Source of the DNA: Elioraea sp051860475
Lineage (GTDB): Bacteria; Pseudomonadota; Alphaproteobacteria; Acetobacterales; Acetobacteraceae
NCBI RefSeq assembly: GCF_051860475.1
Contig: NZ_JBHYDW010000058.1
Location: forward strand, 1-24,112
Length of the DNA stretch: 24,112 bases
Direction of reading: 5' to 3'
A model generated the notes under the pieces. That model worked only from the letters and a program-made list of their open reading frames with translations. It made no database searches and was not told the origin of the DNA. Of this stretch, positions 1 to 7,435 are shown one piece after another. How positions within the stretch are numbered: position 1 is the stretch's first letter; each line of letters starts with the position of its first letter. The position numbers and the translations under genes were made by a program.

Positions 1-644
1 TTCACCGCCTCGATGATCACCACGCCGGCGGGACGTGGCCCGAGCCGCCGGCCAAGCCGCTCCCACGCCCCTGCGGTGCGGAGCAGCGGCCGCCACGCGA
101 AGGGCGGCAGGTAGAGCGCGCCGTCGCGGCGGAGCTCGCGGAACAGCGTGGTCTCCAGCACGCGCGCGAGCTGGTCGGCCGAGAACGGCCGTCCGTGGCC
201 GAACGGCGTGCGCTCGGCATAGGCCCACCAGCCGGTGCGGTTCGGCACCACCACCATCAGCCGCCCGTCGTCCTTCAGCACACGCCACGCCTCGCGCAGC
301 ATGCGCCGCGCGTGGTCGGCGTGCTCCAGCGCGTGGATCATCAGCACGCGGTCGAAATGGAGGTCCGGGAACGGCAGGCGGGTCTCCTCGGCGACGCAGG
401 CGAGGTTCGGGCGGTGGCGCGGCCAGCGCGCGGGACCGATCTGGGCGGGCAGGCAGGCGACGGTGCGGTCGCGCGGCTCGGTGCGCCAGACGCGCAGATA
501 GGGCAGCGCGTAGCCGAGCCCGAGGGTGCGCGCCCCCGGCATGACCGGCCAGAGCGCACGCAGCCTCGCCCGCAGCGTGGTGGTCACCACCTTGCCGTGC
601 GGCGAGGCGTAGAACCGGGTGAGGGCGCCGGCATCCTCCGCCAT
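1..644 (-). CDS. Class I SAM-dependent methyltransferase (Methyltransf_11-like), 3' end missing
   Basis: The reverse strand is open from an ATG at 644 to the left edge (about 214 codons, no stop seen), so the C-terminus is outside the window. The protein starts MAEDAGALTRFYASPHGK. It carries a weak SAM-binding loop (GARTLGLGYALPYL), an acidic segment with LPFPDLHFDRVLMIHALEHAD, typical of motifs II-III in Methyltransf_11 proteins, and then LREAWRVLKDDGRLMVVVPNR, the usual strand-4/5 region. The substrate cannot be told from sequence. The gene is divergent from gloB with about 80 nt between the starts, a pairing I recall from other alphaproteobacteria. The glycine loop is degenerate compared with the GxGxG consensus, but the rest of the fold signature is good. 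Confidence 0.82.
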   Translation of the reverse strand, partial: MAEDAGALTRFYASPHGKVVTTTLRARLRALWPVMPGARTLGLGYALPYLRVWRTEPRDRTVACLPAQIGPARWPRHRPNLACVAEETRLPFPDLHFDRVLMIHALEHADHARRMLREAWRVLKDDGRLMVVVPNRTGWWAYAERTPFGHGRPFSADQLARVLETTLFRELRRDGALYLPPFAWRPLLRTAGAWERLGRRLGPRPAGVVIIEAV

Positions 645-725
645 GGACCCGTCATACCACGCACGGCGCGCGATCCGAGCGCCCCGATCGGTTGGCCGGG
701 GCCGGCGCGGATGCTAGGACGGGTC

Positions 726-1457
726 ATGGCGACCATCGAGATCGTTCCCGTCCCCGCCCTCTCCGACAACTATGTCTGGCTGCTGCGCGACGCCGCGACC
801 GGCACCGTCGCGGTGGTCGATCCCGGCGAGGCGGCGCCGGTGGAGGCGGCGCTGGCTCAGCGCGGCTGGGAGCCAGCGCTGATCCTGCTGACGCACCATC
901 ACGGCGACCATGTCGGCGGTGTCGCGGCGCTGAAGGCGGCGCACGGCGCGGCGGTGATCGGCGCGGCGGCGGATGCCCACCGTCTGCCCGCGCTCGACCG
1001 GGCGGTGACCCCGGGCGACGCGGTCGCGGTGGGCGAGTGCCAGGCCGTCGTGATCGACACGCCGGGACACACACGCGGCCACATCGCCTACCACTTCGCC
1101 GAGGCGGGCGTGCTCGCCTGCGGGGATACCCTGTTCAGCCTCGGCTGCGGGCGGATGTTCGAGGGCTCGGCGGAGGAGTTCTTCGCCGCGCTGAGGCGCC
1201 TCGCGGCGCTGCCGGACGACACGCTGGTGTTGTGCGGGCACGAATACACCCAGTCCAATGCCCGCTTCGCGCTGACGGTGGAGCCGGACAACCAGGCGCT
1301 ACGCGCACGCGCGGCCGAGGTCGAGGCGCAGTGCGCGGCCGGGCGGCCGACCGTGCCGGTCACGCTCGGCGTCGAGAAGGCCGCCAATCCGTTCCTCCAC
1401 GCGCGCGACGCCACCGAGTTCGCGGCGCTGCGCGCGGCCAAGGATTCCTTCCGCTGA
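726..1457 (+). CDS. gloB: Hydroxyacylglutathione hydrolase (glyoxalase II)
   Basis: A 243-residue metallo-beta-lactamase-fold enzyme that hydrolyses S-D-lactoylglutathione to D-lactate and glutathione, the second step of methylglyoxal detoxification in the cytoplasm. The N-terminus MATIEIVPVPALSDNYVWLL is typical of GloB. The metal-binding motif THHHGDH gives H57, H59, D61 and H62; further ligands are H115 (TPGHT), D134 (CGDTLF) and H172 (CGHEYT). The C-terminal NPFLHARD matches the HAGH_C tail that helps bind glutathione. Length is normal for the family. The frame is open far upstream (to 195), but homology begins at the ATG at 726; an in-frame ATG at 711 is possible and less likely. A glutathione S-transferase gene follows 13 nt downstream, consistent with a small glutathione-linked detoxification unit. 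Confidence 0.95.
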   Translation: MATIEIVPVPALSDNYVWLLRDAATGTVAVVDPGEAAPVEAALAQRGWEPALILLTHHHGDHVGGVAALKAAHGAAVIGAAADAHRLPALDRAVTPGDAVAVGECQAVVIDTPGHTRGHIAYHFAEAGVLACGDTLFSLGCGRMFEGSAEEFFAALRRLAALPDDTLVLCGHEYTQSNARFALTVEPDNQALRARAAEVEAQCAAGRPTVPVTLGVEKAANPFLHARDATEFAALRAAKDSFR

Positions 1458-1470
1458 AAGGACGTTCCGC

Positions 1471-2079
1471 GTGAAGCTGTTCCACTCGCCCGCAAGCCCG
1501 TTCGTGCGCAAGGTGATGGCCTGCGCGATCGCGCGCGAGATCGACGACCGGATCGAGAAGGTCTGGTGCGACGTGCACGCCGCGCCGCCCGACCTGCTGG
1601 CGGTCAACCCGCTCGGCAAGATCCCGACCCTGATCGGCGCCGACGGGATCGCCTACATGGACAGTCCGCTGATCTGCGAATACCTCGACGGGATCGGCCC
1701 CGCCGCACCGCTGTACCCGACCGACCGCAGCACGCGCATCGTGGCGCTCCGGCTGCACGCGCTCGGCCACGGGGTCATGGAGGCGGCGGTGGCGCGGCGC
1801 GGCGAGAGCCTCCGTCCGGAGGAGTCGGCGCGGTCGGCGGCGATGGCGCGCATGCGCGATGCGATCGCGCGCACGCTCGATCTGCTCGAACGCGAGGCGG
1901 ACAGCCTGATGGGCCCGTTCACCATCGGCTCGATCACGGTGGGCTGCGCGCTCGGCTATCTCGATTTCCGCTTTGCGGCCGAGCCCTGGCGCGAGGCGCA
2001 TCCGAAGCTCGCCGTCTGGTTCGAAAGCGCCTCCAGGCACCGCGCCTTCGTCGAGACCGTGCCGGCGGCGCCGACGTGA
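1471..2079 (+). CDS. Glutathione S-transferase family protein
   Basis: A 202-residue cytosolic GST. The N-terminal thioredoxin-like domain (about 1-75) starts MKLFHSPASPFVRKV, where the SPFVRK segment is where GSTs place the residue that activates glutathione. NPLGKIPTL supplies the cis-Pro loop, and MDSPLICEYLD is the glutathione gamma-Glu binding segment (usually D/ES). The all-helical C-terminal domain fills the rest, with TIGSITVGCALGYLDFR at the usual place. The start is GTG at 1471, with AAAGGACG just upstream overlapping the gloB stop, so the two genes are probably co-transcribed. The exact substrate is unknown; it resembles the broad bacterial GST class that includes YfcF/YibF-like proteins. 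Confidence 0.9.
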   Translation: MKLFHSPASPFVRKVMACAIAREIDDRIEKVWCDVHAAPPDLLAVNPLGKIPTLIGADGIAYMDSPLICEYLDGIGPAAPLYPTDRSTRIVALRLHALGHGVMEAAVARRGESLRPEESARSAAMARMRDAIARTLDLLEREADSLMGPFTIGSITVGCALGYLDFRFAAEPWREAHPKLAVWFESASRHRAFVETVPAAPT

Positions 2080-2083
2080 CGCG

Positions 2084-2530
2084 ATGAACCTGCTCGATCC
2101 CCGCACCGATGCGGATGCGGTGATCGGCGCACTCGCGCTCGCGCCGCACCCGGAGGGCGGCTGGTACCGCGAGACCTGGCGCGATCGGCCCGCGGATGGC
2201 TCGCGCGGCGCAGGCACCGCGATCCTGTTCCTGCTGAAGGCCGAGGAGGTGTCGCACTGGCATCGTGTGGACGCGGCTGAGCTCTGGCACTGGCACGGCG
2301 GCGCACCCCTGGTGCTGACGGTCTCGCCGAACGGCCACGACGCCGAGGCAATGTGGCTGGGCCCCGACCTCGGCGCCGGGCAGTTGCCGCAGCGGATCGT
2401 TCCGGCGCATTGGTGGCAGACCGCGACGAGCCTCGGGCGCTGGACGCTGGTCGGCTGCACGGTCAGCCCGGCGTTCCGCTTCGAGGGCTTCGAGCTCGCT
2501 CCCCCCGATTGGCGCCCGCTGCCACGGTGA
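2084..2530 (+). CDS. Cupin_5 (DUF985) family protein
   Basis: A 148-residue single-domain cupin. The diagnostic HPEGGWYRETWR motif lies near residues 20-31, followed by SHWHRVDAAELWHWHGG, which holds the cupin histidine cluster, and later VPAHWWQTA and WTLVGCTVSPAFRFEGFEL. These match the cupin_5 (DUF985) family, small beta-barrel proteins of unclear enzymatic role. The ATG at 2084 lies 4 nt after the GST stop, so translation is probably coupled. The frame is open further upstream, but that part is only a shadow of the GST gene. The next gene overlaps this stop by 4 nt. Family assignment is strong; no function is proposed beyond a likely small-molecule or metal-binding cupin. Confidence 0.9.
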   Translation: MNLLDPRTDADAVIGALALAPHPEGGWYRETWRDRPADGSRGAGTAILFLLKAEEVSHWHRVDAAELWHWHGGAPLVLTVSPNGHDAEAMWLGPDLGAGQLPQRIVPAHWWQTATSLGRWTLVGCTVSPAFRFEGFELAPPDWRPLPR

Positions 2531-2895
2531 GGGCGCTCGCGCTCGCGCTGCTGCTCGCCGCCTGCGCGGCACCGCCCTCGCACGTGCAGACCACGCTCTA
2601 TCTCGGCCGCGCGATCCCGGCCGGGGGCACGGTGGATGACCGCGCGGTGGAGGCCTTCGTCGCCGACACGGTGGCACGCCACCTGCCGGCGGGGTTCACG
2701 CTGATCGCCGGGACCGGCGGCTGGCGCGATACCGCGACGGGCCGCACGATCACCGAACCGACGCTGGTGCTGATCGTCGTGCACCCGGCGGGTGCGCGCG
2801 GCCCCGTCGAGGCGGTGGCGGCGGCCTGGGCCGAGCGGTTCGGCCAGCAGGCGGTGCTGCGCGTCGAGCAGCCGGTCAGCGATCTGCGGTTCTGA
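2527..2895 (+). CDS. DUF3574 family lipoprotein
   Basis: A 122-residue predicted lipoprotein. A GTG start at 2527 overlaps the preceding cupin stop (GTGA), giving a short hydrophobic signal with the lipobox LAAC (Cys13), so the mature protein should be lipid-anchored on the periplasmic side. The mature part, TTLYLGRAIPAGGTVDD then AFVADTVARHLPAGFTLI and GGWRDTATGRTITEPTLVLIV, follows the DUF3574 pattern (LYLGR-IP-GG, GFT, G-W, E-ST-VL). Function is unknown. The GTG is chosen because it makes a complete lipoprotein signal and couples to the upstream gene. Its 3' end overlaps the convergent transporter gene by 20 nt. Confidence 0.82.
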   Translation: MRALALALLLAACAAPPSHVQTTLYLGRAIPAGGTVDDRAVEAFVADTVARHLPAGFTLIAGTGGWRDTATGRTITEPTLVLIVVHPAGARGPVEAVAAAWAERFGQQAVLRVEQPVSDLRF

Positions 2896-3736
2896 GCCCG
2901 GTCGCGACCAGCGCGCCGGCGACGACCAGGGCGCAGCCGAGCCAAAGCGTCGCGCCGCCCTCGGCGAGGCCGGCGAGCACAAGCCAGAGCGTCGAGAGCA
3001 CCGGTGCGACGTAGGCGAGCACGCCAAGCAGGCGCAGATCGCCGTGCTTCACCCCGTGGTCCCAGACGAAGAAGGCGAGCCCCACGGGGCCGAGCCCGAG
3101 CCCCAGCACCGCCAACCACGCCGCGCCCTCCGGCCAGCGCGTCGTCTCGAAGGCGAGATGGACGAGGCAGGCCAGCACGGCGGTCGCGAGGCAGAACCCG
3201 GCCACCGCGTCGGAGCGCACCTCGCCGAGGCGGCGGTTCAGCACCGAGTAGCTCGACCAGGTCAGCGCCGCGCCGAGCGCGCAGCCATAGCCCGCGAGAT
3301 GGGTGGGATCGAAGCCGGCGCCGCCGCCGATCGCGAGCGCGCAGCCGCCGAGGCCGAGCGCGGCGCCGAGCAGATGCCGCGGCCCGAGGCGCTGCCCGGG
3401 CAGGAGCCCCGCGAACAGCACGATCAGCAGCGGCCAGAGATAGTTGATGAGGTTCGCCTCGACCGCCGGCGCGAGCGCGAGGGCGGCGAAGTAGAAGGCG
3501 TGGTAGCCGAACAGCCCGGCAACGCCGAGCGCCCAGGCGCCCCAAGGCACGGCAGCCGCGGCGGCGTCGCCGTACCGCGCGCGCACCGCCATGCCGGCCG
3601 AGCCGGCGATCGCGAAGGTCATCGCAACGAGCTGCAAGGGCGGCACGCCGCCCGCCAGCACCGTCAGGATCGCGAGCGTCGACCATAGCGCGACCGCCAG
3701 CGCACCGATCGCGGTCGCGCGCGACACCGCGTCCAT
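2876..3736 (-). CDS. EamA/DMT-superfamily transporter (YddG-like)
   Basis: A 286-residue inner-membrane protein with about ten hydrophobic helices, the size and layout of two EamA repeats. The first helix contains ALWSTLAILTVLAGGVPPLQ and the mid-region has VEANLINYLWPLLIVLFAGLLPGQRL, a segment characteristic of YddG-like aromatic amino-acid exporters. The second repeat begins near AGYGCALGAALTWSSYSVLNRR. The role is probably efflux of a metabolite, perhaps an amino acid; the substrate is an inference. The ATG at 3736 has GGAGG close upstream on the reverse strand. The gene is divergent from the patatin gene and overlaps the end of the lipoprotein gene tail to tail, so transcription of either could interfere with the other. 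Confidence 0.88.
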   Translation of the reverse strand: MDAVSRATAIGALAVALWSTLAILTVLAGGVPPLQLVAMTFAIAGSAGMAVRARYGDAAAAAVPWGAWALGVAGLFGYHAFYFAALALAPAVEANLINYLWPLLIVLFAGLLPGQRLGPRHLLGAALGLGGCALAIGGGAGFDPTHLAGYGCALGAALTWSSYSVLNRRLGEVRSDAVAGFCLATAVLACLVHLAFETTRWPEGAAWLAVLGLGLGPVGLAFFVWDHGVKHGDLRLLGVLAYVAPVLSTLWLVLAGLAEGGATLWLGCALVVAGALVATGLRTADR

Positions 3737-3860
3737 TCATTCCTCCATGTGCTGCGGTGCGCGCGGTGTCCCCCGCGTACACGCCCGCGTCAAGCGGGTT
3801 GCGGCACTCCCCCGCGACGACGCAGCATCAGCCGCGCAACCATCCGGGAGGCGAACGGCG

Positions 3861-4985
3861 ATGACACGACACCGCATCCTCAGCCTCGACGGCGGCGGCG
3901 CCTGGGCCCTGATCCAGGTGCGCGCGCTGATCCATCTCTACGGCCTGAATGCACGCGGCCACGACGTGCTGGCGCAGTTCGACCTCGCCGCCTCCAACTC
4001 GGGCGGGTCGCTGGTGCTGGGCGGGCTGCTGATGGACCTCACGCTCGAGGAGCTGCTGGCCCTGTTCCTCGACCAGCGCAAGCGCGAGAGCATCTTCGCC
4101 GCGCCGGGGATCTGGCCTGGCCGATACTCCGCGACCAGCAAACTCGCGGGCCTGCGGGCGATCCTGGGCGACTGGGACAGGCCGCTGCCCGAGATCGGCT
4201 CGCGCACGGGCAGTCGCGGCCGGCAACTGCCGCATCTGCTGATCTGCGCCTACGACCTGCCGGCGCAGCGCGGGCATCTGTTCCGCTCGGACCTCAATTC
4301 GCCCTCGGCCGCGTTCGAGCCGCCGCCGCGCCGGCCCTCGGCCAGCCTTGCCGAGGCCATCCATGCGAGCTCGAACGCGCCGGTGCTCTATTTCGACGAC
4401 GCCGCCCGGTTCGGCGGCGGCATCTACTGGGACGGCGCGATCGCCGGCTGGAACTGCCCCGCCGCGATCGCCACGGTCGAGGCGCTGGGCTATGGCTGGC
4501 TCGCCAAGGAGATCGCGCTGCTCGCACTCGGCACGGCATCCGTGGCGGGGCGCGAAAGACCGCTCGCGCCGCCCTCGGACGACATGGGGCTGAAGCTGCG
4601 GCGGATCGGCATCGAGATCGGCTACATGCTGCGCGCGATCCTGAAGGAGCCGCCGAACAGCGCGCCCCTGCACGCGCACATCATGCTGGGCGGGCGCCTG
4701 CCGACCAACCCGGCCGATCCGGTCGAGGACGGGCCGGTGGTCCGGATGAGCCCGAATCCCAACCTTACCAACGTCGATCCGCCCCATGCCGCGCTCGCCG
4801 CGCTCGACATGGATGCCGTCGCCGACACGGACGTCGCGCTGATCGTGCGCCTGTCGGACCGCTGGATCGCCAACCAGGTGCCGAACGAGCCGGTGCGCGC
4901 GAGCCGCGTCGGCACGCCTGAGATCGGCCATGCCACGCTCGCCGGTGCGGTGGCTGCCTGGCAGCGCCTGGCGCCGCTGCGCTGA
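3861..4985 (+). CDS. Patatin-like phospholipase
   Basis: A 374-residue patatin-domain acyl hydrolase. The oxyanion-hole loop is SLDGGGAWALIQV (D10-G13). The nucleophile elbow reads AASNSGGS with the expected serine at position 47; the first Gly of G-x-S-x-G is Ser here. The catalytic Asp is D191 in YWDGAIAGW. LLALGTAS and the C-terminal VDPPHAALAALDMDA are usual for bacterial soluble patatins. It should release fatty acid from phospholipid or neutral glyceride; there is no signal peptide. The ATG at 3861 follows GGGAGG; the open frame upstream to 3591 has no family homology. It stands alone between a divergent transporter and the EF-G-like gene. I recall the N-S-G-G elbow from alphaproteobacterial relatives, but have not checked this. 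Confidence 0.88.
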   Translation: MTRHRILSLDGGGAWALIQVRALIHLYGLNARGHDVLAQFDLAASNSGGSLVLGGLLMDLTLEELLALFLDQRKRESIFAAPGIWPGRYSATSKLAGLRAILGDWDRPLPEIGSRTGSRGRQLPHLLICAYDLPAQRGHLFRSDLNSPSAAFEPPPRRPSASLAEAIHASSNAPVLYFDDAARFGGGIYWDGAIAGWNCPAAIATVEALGYGWLAKEIALLALGTASVAGRERPLAPPSDDMGLKLRRIGIEIGYMLRAILKEPPNSAPLHAHIMLGGRLPTNPADPVEDGPVVRMSPNPNLTNVDPPHAALAALDMDAVADTDVALIVRLSDRWIANQVPNEPVRASRVGTPEIGHATLAGAVAAWQRLAPLR

Positions 4986-5025
4986 TTCCGGTCGCGCCCG
5001 GCCCAAGGACGGGTAGAGTTGGCGG

Positions 5026-5044
5026 CGGAGGGGTCAACCCTCCG
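5026..5044. terminator. Possible hairpin after the patatin gene
   Basis: CGGAGGG and CCCTCCG form a perfect 7-bp stem with a 5-nt loop about 40 nt past the patatin stop. No T-run follows, so if it terminates transcription it is a weak or Rho-assisted site. The rest of 4986-5119 shows nothing else clear apart from the GGGGAGA ribosome binding site of the next gene. Confidence 0.35.
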
Positions 5045-5119
5045 TCCCCTTGCGGGATGGCGGGCGCCCCGTAACCTCGGGACAGGCCGCGCGCAGAAGC
5101 GGCCGGGGAGACGCCGCAC

Positions 5120-7126
5120 ATGCCAGAGAAAGATACCCCCGCCCCCAACGGCAACGGCCGGCACGGGCCGCGCGCGATCGCGCTGGTCGGCCCGCAGGGG
5201 GCGGGGAAATCGACGCTGTTCGAGGCGATGCTTGCTGCCGCCGGCTCGCCGCTCAAGCGCCCGACCGAGGCGCGCGACCGCACCATGGGCACCGAGACGC
5301 GGCTCGCCCACTGCGCCTATCTCGGCGACAGCTTCGCGCTGCTCGACTGCCCCGGCTCGGTGGAGTTCGCCTACGAGGTGTCCTCGGCACTCGCGGTCAC
5401 CGACATGGCAGTGCTGGTCTGCGAGCCCGATCCCACCCGCGCGCTCGGTCTCGCGCCGGTGTTCCGCATGCTCGAGGAGCAGGGCGTGCCGTGCCTGGTG
5501 TTCGTCAACAAGGTGGACACGATGGCCGAGGGCAGCGTGCGCGAGACCTTGGAAGCGCTGCAGACGCAGTCGCGCCGGCCGCTCGTGCTCCGCCAGGTGC
5601 CGATCCGCGAGGGCGAGGAGATCACCGGCTATGTCGATCTCGTGAGCGAGCGCGCCTATCGCTACCGCCGCGGCGAGCCGTCCGAGCTGGTTCGCATGCC
5701 CGAGGCGGTGGTGGAGCGCGAGCGCGAGGCGCGCACGGTGCTCGCCGAGACGCTGGCCGATCACGACGATGCGCTGCTCGAGAAGCTGATCGAGGATTCG
5801 GTCGCCACCCCGGAGGACCTCTATCGCGTGATGCACCAGGATCTCATCACCGGCGCGGTGGATGCGGTACTGCTCGGCTGTGCCGAGCGCGGCGGCGGGG
5901 TGCGGCGGTTGTGGAAGGCGCTGCGCCACGACGCGCCCGACGCGACGGAGACGGCGGCGCGCCGAGGGCTCGACTCGGCCCTGGAGGGGCCGGTCGCGCA
6001 GATCTTCAAGAGCGTGCACACCGGCCATGGCGGCAAGCTCTCCTATGCGCGGATCTGGCGCGGGCCCCTGAAGGACGGCACCACGCTCGACGGCACGCGG
6101 CTCGGCGGCATCACGCGCTTCCCGGGGCTGGAGGCGGAGAAGGTGGCGGAGGCGGTGTCTGGCGATGTGGTCGCACTTGGGCGCCTGGAGGGCCTTGCCA
6201 CAGGCAGAACGATCTCGACGGGGAAGGAGACGAAGCAGCTCCCCTTCCCCGCCCCGCTGCCGCCGGTGCATGCGCTCGCGGTCGCGACTGAGGACCGCAA
6301 GGACGACGTGCGGCTCACTGCGGCGCTCGGCAAGCTGATGGAGGAGGACCCGTCGCTGTCGGTGAAGCAGGACGCCGAGCTCGGCCAGATCCTGATCGAG
6401 GGGCAGGGCGAGATCCATCTCCAGGCGGCGGTGGCGCGGCTCGGCCGCGCGCATGGGGTGAAGGTGACGGTCGCGAAGCCGCGCACGTCCTATCGCGAGA
6501 CGATCCGTCGCGCGGTGCGCCAGCACGCGCGGCTGAAGCGTCAGACGGGCGGGCACGGCCAGTTCGCGGACGTGACGATCGAGATCGAGCCGCGCGGTCG
6601 CGGCGATGGCTTCGAGTTCATCGACAAGATCGTTGGCGGTGTGGTGCCGCGACGGTTCATTCCGGCTGTCGGCGAGTCCGCCGAGGAGTCGACGCGCAAG
6701 GGTCCGCTCGGCCATCCGGTGGTCGATATCGCGGTGAGGCTGGTGGATGGCGGGTTCCATTCGGTGGACAGCAGCGACATGGCGTTCGCGACCGCGACGC
6801 GCATGGCGATGCAGGAGGGTTTGGCCGCCGCCGGTCCGGTCCTTCTGGAGCCGATCCACCAGGTGTCGGTGCTCGTGCCCAACGGATTCACGGCGGCGGC
6901 GCAGCGCCTGCTGTCGGAACGCCGAGGGCAGATCCTCGGCTACGCGGAGCGCGATGGTTGGCCCGGCTGGGACGAGGTGCAGGCGCTGGTGCCCGCGGCG
7001 GAGATGCACGGGATGATCATCGAGCTGCGCTCGATGAGCATGGGGCTTGGCAGCTACGTGCACAGGTTCGATCACCTCGCCGAGGTGCAGGGCGCGGCGG
7101 CGGCGCGGGCGGCGGCGGGGGGCTGA
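5120..7126 (+). CDS. Elongation factor G-like GTPase (divergent EF-G paralogue)
   Basis: A 668-residue translational GTPase with EF-G domain order: G domain, domain II (about 265-350), then III-V including KRQTGGHGQFADV and the domain IV-V segment LLEPIHQVSVLVP. The P-loop is GPQGAGKST (24-32) where true EF-G has GHIDAGKTT, G3 is DCPGS (76-80) where EF-G has DTPGH, and G4 is NKVD (130-133). So the catalytic His after G3 is Ser80, and the switch I stretch is shortened to RDRTMGTE (52-59). The protein is slightly shorter than the ~690-residue housekeeping EF-G, with no str operon genes (rpsL, rpsG, tuf) nearby, so it is a paralogue, probably with a role in ribosome recycling, stress or an unknown factor step. 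ATG 5120 follows GGGGAGA. The gene ends just before the assembly scar. Confidence 0.85.
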   Translation: MPEKDTPAPNGNGRHGPRAIALVGPQGAGKSTLFEAMLAAAGSPLKRPTEARDRTMGTETRLAHCAYLGDSFALLDCPGSVEFAYEVSSALAVTDMAVLVCEPDPTRALGLAPVFRMLEEQGVPCLVFVNKVDTMAEGSVRETLEALQTQSRRPLVLRQVPIREGEEITGYVDLVSERAYRYRRGEPSELVRMPEAVVEREREARTVLAETLADHDDALLEKLIEDSVATPEDLYRVMHQDLITGAVDAVLLGCAERGGGVRRLWKALRHDAPDATETAARRGLDSALEGPVAQIFKSVHTGHGGKLSYARIWRGPLKDGTTLDGTRLGGITRFPGLEAEKVAEAVSGDVVALGRLEGLATGRTISTGKETKQLPFPAPLPPVHALAVATEDRKDDVRLTAALGKLMEEDPSLSVKQDAELGQILIEGQGEIHLQAAVARLGRAHGVKVTVAKPRTSYRETIRRAVRQHARLKRQTGGHGQFADVTIEIEPRGRGDGFEFIDKIVGGVVPRRFIPAVGESAEESTRKGPLGHPVVDIAVRLVDGGFHSVDSSDMAFATATRMAMQEGLAAAGPVLLEPIHQVSVLVPNGFTAAAQRLLSERRGQILGYAERDGWPGWDEVQALVPAAEMHGMIIELRSMSMGLGSYVHRFDHLAEVQGAAAARAAAGG

Positions 7127-7132
7127 GGTCCC

Positions 7133-7312
<180 letters not shown>

Positions 7313-7336
7313 TTATTTTGATGGGGGAAAGGGCCG

Positions 7337-7408
7337 AGGGGTTTCGTTTGCTTCGCTGGCCCGAGGGCCAGCAGGGGTTTCGTTTGCTTCGCTGGCCCGA
7401 GGGCCAGC
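7337..7408. repeat. Two exact tandem copies of a 36-bp palindromic unit
   Basis: Positions 7337-7372 and 7373-7408 are identical 36-bp units. Each ends in the perfect inverted repeat GCTGGCCCGAGGGCCAGC (7355-7372 and 7391-7408), an 8-bp stem with a 2-nt centre. It sits 27 nt past the sirtuin stop and downstream of the convergent EF-G-like gene, so it could act as a two-way terminator or be a REP-like intergenic element. It also borders the assembly gap, as expected if it is repeated elsewhere in the genome. Confidence 0.8.
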
Positions 7409-7435
7409 TACGCTGTCCCCTCTCCCCCAGACCCC

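Noticed and set aside
195..725. Long in-frame extension of the gloB frame upstream of 726
   Set aside because: It is antisense to the methyltransferase gene, shows no glyoxalase homology, and GloB proteins start at the IVPVPALSDNY region.
5120..7126. Ribosome-protection (TetM-type) resistance protein
   Set aside because: Domain IV-V sequence and neighbours give no support for TetM/TetO; the motifs fit the EF-G-like paralogue group better.
7337..7408. CRISPR array
   Set aside because: Only two directly abutting identical units with no spacers between them and no cas genes in the window.
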